Assembly: GCA_020445045.1 (NCBI GenBank)
Contig: JAGRHI010000176.1
Span: 11,597 to 22,240, forward strand
Direction: 5' to 3'
Length of the DNA: 10,644 nucleotides
Origin: Candidatus Competibacteraceae bacterium
GTDB lineage: Bacteria; Pseudomonadota; Gammaproteobacteria; Competibacterales; Competibacteraceae
Of this stretch, positions 4,702 to 10,644 are shown piece by piece. Within the stretch, counting starts at the first letter, position 1. Every line of letters starts with the position of its first letter. Made by a program: the position numbers and the translations under genes. The notes under the pieces were generated by a model. The model searched no databases. It worked only from the letters and a program-made list of their open reading frames with translations, and was not told where the DNA came from.

Positions 4702-7473
4702 TCACACTTGCGACGGAGGCGGATCGATCAACGGCCGGTCGACCTCCGTCGGGGAGCGGACCGATGCGGGCAACCAGCGCTTGAGGACCGCCGCCAGTTC
4801 CTTCTGAGCGAACGGTTTGCTCAGGTAATCGTTCATGCCGGCGGCCAGGCACTGTTCGCGGAATCCCGTCATGGCATTCGCGGTCAGGGCCACGATGGGT
4901 AGGTGAGGTCGGCCCTGGGCCTGTTCCCAGCGGCGGATGGCGGTGGTGGCGGCAAAGCCGTCCAACACCGGCATTTGGCAATCCATCAGGATCAGATCGT
5001 ACTCCGTCCGGGCCACGGCTTCGACCGCCTCTTGGCCGTTGGCCACCATCTCGGTTTGGCAACCTAGCAGTGTCAGCACCGCCAAGGCCATTTCCTGGTT
5101 GACTGGATTGTCCTCGGCAACCAGGACCCGACCCGCGAACTGGGGCAAGCGGATGGTGGACAAGGGCAGAGGCTGATCGACCGGGTCGCTCGCCAAGTCC
5201 GGCAAGTGGCGCAGGGCCTCATAGAGATCGGCTTGGTGGATCGGTTTGTGCAAACAGGCTTGAACGAGGGACCGAGCGGCTGACTCGGACTGAGCATCCG
5301 ATCCGCCGGAGGTGAGCAGCACCAGCTTGGTCGCGGACAGCGTGGGGTCGGCGCGGATCCGCCGGGTCAGTTCGAGGCCATTCATTTCGGGCATGTGCAT
5401 ATCGAGGATGGCAAGATCATAGTCATGATCTTGCCGAACCGCGGCGCGCAGCAGGGCCAGCGCTTGCCGCCCATTTTCCGCCATATCGTTCACCATGCCC
5501 CAGGCGGTCAGCTGATGGCGCAGGATCTCGCGGTTGGCGGCATTATCGTCCACGAGCAGGACCCGTAAACCGCGTAGCTCCCGCCGCGCGTTCAGCGGTG
5601 GCTTGGGGGTCGCCGCCGCCAGAACTGGTAGATGGACGGTAAACCAAAATCGCGACCCCATCCCCGGGGTGCTGTCCACGCCGATTTCGCCACCCATCAA
5701 CTGTACCAGTCGCTGGGCGATGGCCAGCCCCAGCCCGGTGCCGCCGAAGCGGCGGGTCGTGGAACCGTCCGCCTGAGTAAAGGACTCGAAGATTTTGGTC
5801 TGGAGTTCGGGGGCGATGCCGATGCCGGTGTCACGAACCTCGAAGCGCAACCGCGTCGTGGTCGAATCATGCGCCAGCACGCGCAGCCCGATCGCGATCT
5901 CGCCGCGCTCGGTGAATTTGATCGCGTTACCCACCAGGTTCACCAGAATCTGCCGCAGCCGCAGCGGGTCGCCCCGCACCGAGGCCGGTAGTGTCAGCGG
6001 CAGATCGCCGAGCAATTCCAGTCCTTTTTCGTGCGCTCGGCCGGCCAGCAGCGTCGCGGTCTCCTCGACCAGTTCCCTCGGGTCGAACGGTGTCAGCTCC
6101 AGCTCCAGCCGCCCGACCTCGATTTTGGACAGGTCCAGAATGTCGTTGATGATCGTCAGCAGGGTGTGACCCGAATGGAGAATCATGTCGACGAATCGCT
6201 GTTGCTGGGCGTCCAGGGAGGTGCTCCGCAGCAACTCCGCCATTCCGAGCACGCCGTTCATCGGGGTACGGATCTCGTGGCTCATCACGGCCAGAAACTC
6301 CGATTTGGCGCGGCTGCCCGCCTCGGCGGCTTCCTTGGCCTCCCGCAAGGCATCGGTTTGCGCGGCCACTTGTCGTTCGTGTTCTTGCAGGCGCGAGGCC
6401 ATGTTGTCGAAGGCCACCCCGACTTGGCCGATTTCGTTGCACGGCTCCAGGTCGATACGATGGCTCAAATCTCCCTGGCCGATTTGCTGGACGCCCGTTT
6501 GCAGGCGTTGCATCGGTTGCAGCAATTGGCGCGAAAGCAGAGTGGAAACCGTTTGGCCGAGCAGCAGACCGATCATCGACATGCCGCCCAACAGCACCCA
6601 CCAAGCAGTCCTGCTGGCGGCGTAGGCTTCGGCTTGCGGCACTTCGGTGACCACCACCCAGTCCGTCCCCGGCACCGGCATGGTCGCGCCCACCACCGGC
6701 CGGCCCTGCAAATCCGTGTATTTCTCCGCCCAAGTCGCCTGGGTCGCGTGCACCAGGGCGAGCAATTCGGGATGTCCATCCAAACGGGTATTGGCCAAGA
6801 CGATCCGACGATCGGAATGGGCGATGATGCGGCCATTCTGGTTGACCAGATAGGAAATGCCGGCTTCGCCGAAATTGAGGTTGGTCACCACCTCCTGCAA
6901 GACCCGCATCCGCAAGCGGGCGGCGATCACCCCGCCCTGAACGGTGGGCAGAGCCAAGACCAGGTAGGGTTCATTCCCGGAGGACAGTTGCACGTCGCCA
7001 ATGTAGTTCCGGCCCTGCCGGGCCTGCACGAACCATCTGGATTGCGAGATGGTGAACGGGTTGGCCAACACCGCGCCGTCCCTCGGGGCATGGGCCAAGA
7101 CATTGCCGGTGGCATTCAGATACACGATTTCCAACAAGCTGGCATTGCGCCGCAGCAACTCCTCCAGTTTGGCCGAATGCTTTTCGATCAGATCGTCATG
7201 ACCGAAGAGATCCAACAACAACAGCACTCGCTGTTCCCGCGCCAGGAACGCGCCGACGGTTTCGGCGGCCCGCTGTACTGCTTCCCGCTGGCGACCCCGC
7301 CAGCTGGCCTGCTCGGTGCGGTTCACCAGATACGTGATCACCGCCATGCTCGCCAGTAGCAGGACCAGTAACGAGGCGCCAAATAGCGTCAGCAACTGCC
7401 GCCGCAGGCTGCCCGATAACAAACCAAACCGACAATTAGCGGAGGCGGGCCGGGTTGGCGCGCCATCGCTCAT
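4702..7473 (-). CDS. Hybrid sensor histidine kinase: dCache-like sensor, HAMP, HisKA, HATPase, two receivers
   Basis: This 923-residue inner-membrane kinase has a transmembrane helix at about 27-49 and a periplasmic region of about 240 residues with the dCache look (SRWFVQARQGRNYIGDVQLS, 145-164, then EPYLVLALP). A second helix follows at about 290-312, then a HAMP domain (about 313-366) and a short coiled coil (about 362-390). HisKA has the phosphoacceptor H399 in MSHEIRTPMNG. The ATPase domain shows N516 (N box), DTGIGI (548-553) and GGTGLGL (577-583). Receiver 1 (about 637-757) has DD at 642-643, phospho-acceptor D691, T721 and K743. Receiver 2 (about 782-900) has E787/D788, D831, T864 and K886. 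All catalytic residues are present in both receivers. There is no Hpt domain after receiver 2, unlike BarA or ArcB, so a separate phosphotransfer protein is needed. No response regulator is adjacent. The PotD-like lipoprotein gene lies 163 nt upstream on the same strand. The signal sensed is not known. Confidence 0.95.
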   Translation of the reverse strand: MSDGAPTRPASANCRFGLLSGSLRRQLLTLFGASLLVLLLASMAVITYLVNRTEQASWRGRQREAVQRAAETVGAFLAREQRVLLLLDLFGHDDLIEKHSAKLEELLRRNASLLEIVYLNATGNVLAHAPRDGAVLANPFTISQSRWFVQARQGRNYIGDVQLSSGNEPYLVLALPTVQGGVIAARLRMRVLQEVVTNLNFGEAGISYLVNQNGRIIAHSDRRIVLANTRLDGHPELLALVHATQATWAEKYTDLQGRPVVGATMPVPGTDWVVVTEVPQAEAYAASRTAWWVLLGGMSMIGLLLGQTVSTLLSRQLLQPMQRLQTGVQQIGQGDLSHRIDLEPCNEIGQVGVAFDNMASRLQEHERQVAAQTDALREAKEAAEAGSRAKSEFLAVMSHEIRTPMNGVLGMAELLRSTSLDAQQQRFVDMILHSGHTLLTIINDILDLSKIEVGRLELELTPFDPRELVEETATLLAGRAHEKGLELLGDLPLTLPASVRGDPLRLRQILVNLVGNAIKFTERGEIAIGLRVLAHDSTTTRLRFEVRDTGIGIAPELQTKIFESFTQADGSTTRRFGGTGLGLAIAQRLVQLMGGEIGVDSTPGMGSRFWFTVHLPVLAAATPKPPLNARRELRGLRVLLVDDNAANREILRHQLTAWGMVNDMAENGRQALALLRAAVRQDHDYDLAILDMHMPEMNGLELTRRIRADPTLSATKLVLLTSGGSDAQSESAARSLVQACLHKPIHQADLYEALRHLPDLASDPVDQPLPLSTIRLPQFAGRVLVAEDNPVNQEMALAVLTLLGCQTEMVANGQEAVEAVARTEYDLILMDCQMPVLDGFAATTAIRRWEQAQGRPHLPIVALTANAMTGFREQCLAAGMNDYLSKPFAQKELAAVLKRWLPASVRSPTEVDRPLIDPPPSQV

Positions 7474-7636
7474 GACGACTCACGGCACCGGTCGCCCCCG
7501 CGAGGCAGCGTTCCCGGATGCATTGGACGCGTGTTCGGTCCACCGGGCCGGGCATTAGGGGTTCGGCCTCGCCGCGGCGCGCTCGGCCGATCCGGAATCA
7601 GGGTGCCGCAAGGCGGTTGTAAAACCCGGACCCGCG

Positions 7637-8767
7637 TCATGGCGCTGCCTTGGGGTCAAACGCCATGAACCGCGCCCAGATGTTGGCGTAGAGCTTTTCT
7701 CCCGCTGGACTCAGCGGCAGGATGAGGTGACCGTTTTGCAGATCGCGATTGGGCGGATAAATGACCGGATCGTCGCGGATTTTCGGTTCGATCAAGAGCA
7801 GCGCCGCATCGTTGGGATGGGCGTATTTTTTCTCGTTGATTTCCTGGGCGGTGATGTCGGGGCGCAATAGGAAATTGAGGAAGACTTCAGCGGTATGTTT
7901 ATGGGGGCTATTGGCGAGTATGACATAACTATCTCCCCATAGCGCGGTTCCCTCCTGGGGTAGGACATAGGCGACCGCTGGGTTGGCCTCGTGGGCCAGT
8001 TGGTAATCCTCGGCGTAGCCGTGCAGGATCGCGATCTCGCCATCCAGCAGCTTGGGTACCGCGTTGCTGGCTTCGATGTCCAACAGGACAACGGAAGGTT
8101 TCAGCGCCAGCAGACGTTGTAACGCCGCATCGAGTTCTTGCGGGTTTTCGGAGTCGAACGCATAACCCAAGGACAACAGCGTCATGCCGATGATTTCGCG
8201 GGGCTGAGCCCGCAGGCCGATCTTCCCCGCATATCGCGGGTCCCACAGATCGGCCCAGTGGTTCAGGGCATGACCGGCGAGATCGGTGCGTAGCAACAGA
8301 CCCGTGGTGCCGTAGGACCAAGGGATCGAGTGTCGGTTACCTGGATCGAACGCCAAGTCACGGAAATTGGCCGAGATATTTTTGAAGTTGGGGATATTGG
8401 CAAAATCGAACTCAGCCAACAAGCCATCCTTGCTTAGTGAGGAAATGAACTGATTTTCGATCAAGGCCACATCGTAGTGGTGACCCTTCCGAATGTTTTC
8501 GTTCGACTCTTCTGGAGATTGATAGGGTAGGTATTTGATCTTGACGCCAAACTCCCTGGTAAAAACGTCCAGTATCGATTGAGGGGTGTCTTCGGAAAAA
8601 CTATGGAGCGCCAGTTCCCGCGCCAGCGGCGGCGATGCGGGCGGTGGAGCGGATTGGTCGCAGGCGGCCAGGAGCATGCTTACGACCAGACTCAGGCGTG
8701 CCCATGTCGCTACCGCCAGCCGTTCGGACCGCGGGAGGGTCCACGTTTGCGCGATTTCGTTTTGCAT
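7637..8767 (-). CDS. PotD-like periplasmic binding protein, predicted inner-membrane lipoprotein
   Basis: The 376-residue protein resembles the spermidine/putrescine-binding protein PotD: LDVFTREFGVKIKYLPY (66-82), SIPWSYGTTGLLLRTD (147-162), WADLWDPRYAGKIGL (171-185), LPQEGTALWGDSYVI (269-283) and VFLNFLLRPDI (295-305). A lipobox, LLAAC, places the lipidated cysteine at C36, followed by Asp37. Asp at +2 is the classical Lol-avoidance signal and predicts retention in the inner membrane. Against the E. coli PotD sequence as I remember it, W277, D279 and E191 match pocket residues (W255, D257, E171), while others differ (Gln188 for D168, His249 for W229, Phe/Asp near 57-60 for W34/Y37). The ligand may therefore not be spermidine. 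AGGAG (8776-8780) lies 8 nt before the ATG at 8767 and fixes the start; an earlier in-frame ATG (8884) falls in low-complexity repeat DNA. No permease or ATPase gene adjoins, and a dCache hybrid kinase follows. Confidence 0.9.
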   Translation of the reverse strand: MQNEIAQTWTLPRSERLAVATWARLSLVVSMLLAACDQSAPPPASPPLARELALHSFSEDTPQSILDVFTREFGVKIKYLPYQSPEESNENIRKGHHYDVALIENQFISSLSKDGLLAEFDFANIPNFKNISANFRDLAFDPGNRHSIPWSYGTTGLLLRTDLAGHALNHWADLWDPRYAGKIGLRAQPREIIGMTLLSLGYAFDSENPQELDAALQRLLALKPSVVLLDIEASNAVPKLLDGEIAILHGYAEDYQLAHEANPAVAYVLPQEGTALWGDSYVILANSPHKHTAEVFLNFLLRPDITAQEINEKKYAHPNDAALLLIEPKIRDDPVIYPPNRDLQNGHLILPLSPAGEKLYANIWARFMAFDPKAAP

Positions 8768-8775
8768 CACCCGTT

Positions 8776-8780
8776 CTCCT
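8776..8780 (-). promoter_or_regulatory. Ribosome binding site fixing the PotD-like protein start
   Basis: AGGAG on the minus strand lies 8 nt before the ATG at 8767. It selects this start, which gives a lipoprotein signal of ordinary arrangement, over the in-frame ATG at 8884. Confidence 0.7.
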
Positions 8781-8828
8781 TGTTGACCGGTTGCTCGCAT
8801 CGATCTTACCTGAATCGTTGCCGCTGGC

Positions 8829-8867
8829 GGAGGGATGGGGTGAGGGGTTGCCGGAAAAAACGGGGGG
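8829..8867 (+). repeat. G-run cluster upstream of the PotD-like gene
   Basis: On the plus strand four runs of three or more G (8832-8834, 8837-8840, 8844-8847, 8862-8867) occur with gaps of 2, 3 and 14 nt. The minus strand reads CCCCTCACCCCATCCCTCC, which looks like the C-rich repeat units scattered between genes in many proteobacterial genomes. It could also form a G-quadruplex on the plus strand, opposite the untranslated leader of the lipoprotein gene. Confidence 0.35.
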
Positions 8868-8886
8868 ACGCTCAGAAGCGGCATGA

Positions 8887-8942
8887 CCTCCCCCCTTTCC
8901 CCTTGAAGGCGAGTGAAGCGAGGGTATCGGGGTGGGGGGAGG
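8887..8942. repeat. G/C-run inverted repeat downstream of glgP
   Basis: CCTCCCCCC (8887-8895) and GGGGGGAGG (8934-8942) are perfect 9-base inverted arms. After a small asymmetric bulge, CCCC (8899-8902) can pair with GGGG (8929-8932), leaving a loop of about 26 nt. It lies 43-98 nt beyond the glgP stop, before the lipoprotein gene on the same strand. There is no T run after it on the minus strand, so a dispersed intergenic repeat or a 3'-end stabilising hairpin is likelier than an intrinsic terminator. Confidence 0.5.
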
Positions 8943-8984
8943 AGATTTCGCGGATATCGAACGCCTTGGCGGCTGGACCGTTGC

Positions 8985-10644
8985 TTAGTTCATCGGCATT
9001 TCCGGCAGCGGTTGCAACTTCCAAATCTCGGCGTTGTATTCCAGCATGGTCCGGTCAGTGGAGAACTTGCCGCTGAACGCGGTATTGAGAATGCTCATCC
9101 GTGCCCACTTTTCCTGATCCTGGTATGCCAGCGAGGCTTGCTGCTGGGCGTCGATGAAGCCGCGCAGGTCGGCGATGGTCAGCCACGGATCGTGTGGACT
9201 GGTCAAGGAGTGCAGGATCGGGTCGAAGATGCCCTTTTCGAACTGGTTGAAGTGGCCACTTTCCAGCAGGTGCATGATCCGGGCGATGTCGGCGTCGGCG
9301 TTGATGATGGCGACCGGGTTGTAGTCCCGCCGCCGTTCTTCCACTTGCTGTGCCGTCAGGCCGAACAGGAAGAAATTTTCGTCACCGACTTCCTCGCGGA
9401 TTTCGATGTTGGCGCCGTCCAGGGTGCCGATGGTCACGGCGCCGTTCATCATGAACTTCATGTTGCCGGTGCCCGACGCCTCCTTGCCGGCGGTGGAAAT
9501 CTGCTCGGACAGATCGGTGCCGGGGCAGATGATTTCCATCGCGGTGACCCGGTAGTTGGGCAGGAAAGCCAGCTTCAGCTTATCGCCGACCTCGGGGTCG
9601 TTGTTGATGACCTTGGCGATGTTGTTGGTCAGTTTGATGATCTGCTTGGCCATGTAGTAGCCGGGCGCCGCCTTGCCGCCGATCAGCACGCAGCGCGGGG
9701 TCCAGTTGGCGGTATCGCCGTGCTTGATGCGGTCGTACAGGTGGATGACATGCAGCAGGTTCAGCAACTGGCGCTTGTACTCGTGCATGCGCTTGACCTG
9801 TACGTCGAACATGGCCTTGGTGTTGAAGACCACGCCACAATCGGCTTCGATCAGACTGGCCAGACGGACCTTGTTGTCCTGCTTGATCCCTCGCCAGCGC
9901 GCCCGGAATTTGGGGTCGTCGGCATGCGACGCCAGTTTGCGCAGCTCGTCCAGCTTGGTGATCCAGCCGGGACCGATGGCTTCGGTGATCAGCGCGCTCA
10001 TGCCAGGGTTGCAACTGGCCATCCAGCGCCGTTGGGTGACCCCGTTGGTCTTGTTGTTGAATTTCTCCGGCCACAATTCGTAGAAGTCGCGGAACAGCCC
10101 TTGTTGGAGTAGTTCCGAATGCAGCGCGGCCACGCCGTTGACCGAGATGCTGCCGACGATGGCCAGATAGGCCATGCGGATTTGCTGTTCGTAGCCTTCC
10201 TCGATCAGCGACATCCGGCCCTGACGATCGAGGTCGCCGGGCCAGTGGCTGGCGACTTCGGCCAGGAAGCGGGCGTTGATTTCGTAAATGACGTCCAACA
10301 GCCGGGGCAGCAGTTGCCGGAACATCCGTACCGGCCAGCGTTCCAGCGCTTCGGGGAGCAGGGTGTGGTTGGTGTAGGCCATGACCTTGCTGGTGATGCT
10401 CCAGGCTTCGTCCCAGCCCAGATCGTGCTCATCCATCAGCAGGCGCATCAGTTCCGCCACCGCGATGGTGGGGTGAGTGTCGTTGAGCTGGAAACAGTTC
10501 TTCGCGGCGAACTGGCTGAAATCCTCGCCATGGACCCGTACCCATTGCCGAATCACGTCCTGCAGGCTGGCGGAGGCCAGGAAGTACTGCTGGCGCAGCC
10601 GCAACTCCTTGCCGCTCTCGGTGGCGTCGTTGGGGTAGAGCACC
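8985..10644 (-). CDS. glgP: Glycogen phosphorylase, N-terminal part beyond window edge
   Basis: This is the C-terminal part, about 552 residues, of a family-GT35 alpha-glucan phosphorylase, which releases glucose-1-phosphate from glycogen ends using pyridoxal phosphate. The frame runs through the right edge; the first codons read VLYPND, an internal family motif, so about 280 residues are missing. Motifs include NDTHPTIAVAELMRLL (54-69 of the visible part), YTNHTLLPEALE (90-101), NKTNGVTQRRWM (197-208), FDVQVKRMHEYKRQ (279-292) and EASGTGNMKFMMNGAVTIGT (388-407). In the last motif the PLP lysine is visible residue 396. GTLDGANIEI follows. The protein ends normally with TAA at 8985-8987. No other glycogen gene is in view, so operon membership cannot be judged. 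It is 217 nt upstream of the PotD-like gene with a G/C-run inverted repeat between, which suggests separate units. Confidence 0.97.
   Translation of the reverse strand, partial: VLYPNDATESGKELRLRQQYFLASASLQDVIRQWVRVHGEDFSQFAAKNCFQLNDTHPTIAVAELMRLLMDEHDLGWDEAWSITSKVMAYTNHTLLPEALERWPVRMFRQLLPRLLDVIYEINARFLAEVASHWPGDLDRQGRMSLIEEGYEQQIRMAYLAIVGSISVNGVAALHSELLQQGLFRDFYELWPEKFNNKTNGVTQRRWMASCNPGMSALITEAIGPGWITKLDELRKLASHADDPKFRARWRGIKQDNKVRLASLIEADCGVVFNTKAMFDVQVKRMHEYKRQLLNLLHVIHLYDRIKHGDTANWTPRCVLIGGKAAPGYYMAKQIIKLTNNIAKVINNDPEVGDKLKLAFLPNYRVTAMEIICPGTDLSEQISTAGKEASGTGNMKFMMNGAVTIGTLDGANIEIREEVGDENFFLFGLTAQQVEERRRDYNPVAIINADADIARIMHLLESGHFNQFEKGIFDPILHSLTSPHDPWLTIADLRGFIDAQQQASLAYQDQEKWARMSILNTAFSGKFSTDRTMLEYNAEIWKLQPLPEMPMN

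Noticed and set aside
6031..7359. 442-residue open frame on the plus strand
   Set aside because: It lies wholly antisense to the sensor half of the hybrid kinase, whose domains and catalytic motifs are clear. Its sequence is His/Gln/Arg-rich with no family likeness, as expected for antisense frames of GC-rich genes.
7474..7636. Possible terminator or small gene between the PotD-like gene and the kinase gene
   Set aside because: Only short GC-rich self-complementary patches are present (for example CCGC-AAG-GCGG), with no T run and no coding frame of note. It neither proves nor excludes co-transcription.
8768..8884. N-terminal extension of the PotD-like protein from an ATG at 8884
   Set aside because: The extra 39 residues come from a C-rich repeat, would bury the lipoprotein signal, and lack a ribosome site. 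The ATG at 8767 has AGGAG at 8-nt spacing.
8913..10112. 399-residue open frame on the plus strand
   Set aside because: It is antisense to glgP and is made of Val/Asp/Gln-rich low-complexity sequence. The sense strand holds the complete phosphorylase motifs including the PLP lysine.

Overview
The window reads as a piece of a GC-rich gammaproteobacterial chromosome. The evidence is protein-level likeness to E. coli-type Gor, YrdA and GlgP, a Gram-negative lipoprotein with an inner-membrane retention residue, and a dense, mostly minus-strand gene layout. A glycogen-storing relative of Competibacter-like bacteria would fit, but that is only a guess. No mobile element, tRNA, rRNA, CRISPR array or clear intrinsic terminator is visible.

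Layout from left to right. (1) On the minus strand, lemA (328-900) is followed after 16 nt by a membrane protein with the start of a GIDE-type (MULAN-like) domain, cut off by the left edge (1-311). (2) A short AT-rich divergent region holds a perfect 19-bp palindrome (948-966). (3) On the plus strand is a LysE/RhtB-type exporter (1019-1639). (4) On the minus strand, glutathione reductase gor (2261-3610) is followed by a YrdA-type gamma carbonic anhydrase (1569-2204). The tail of the latter overlaps the exporter gene antisense by 71 nt. (5) Divergent from gor is a secreted M23/LytM-type peptidase (3767-4576), with Asp where the second His of the H-x-H motif is usual. (6) On the minus strand, a PotD-like lipoprotein (7637-8767) lies upstream of a 923-residue dCache-HAMP hybrid histidine kinase with two receiver domains and no Hpt (4702-7473). 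(7) On the minus strand at the right edge is the C-terminal two thirds of glycogen phosphorylase glgP (8985-10644), separated from the lipoprotein gene by a G/C-run intergenic region with an inverted repeat.

The most interesting part is the pair in (6). It is an orphan polyamine-binding-protein homologue with no ABC permease or ATPase next to it. It carries Asp at lipoprotein position +2, which should keep it in the inner membrane, and its predicted ligand pocket is altered. It sits directly upstream of a kinase with a periplasmic sensor domain. By analogy with NspS-MbaA of Vibrio cholerae, it may be a co-receptor rather than a transporter component. The other genes are housekeeping or stress functions: thiol redox (gor), cell wall remodelling (M23) and glycogen breakdown (glgP). 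No new multi-gene defence or mobile system is evident.
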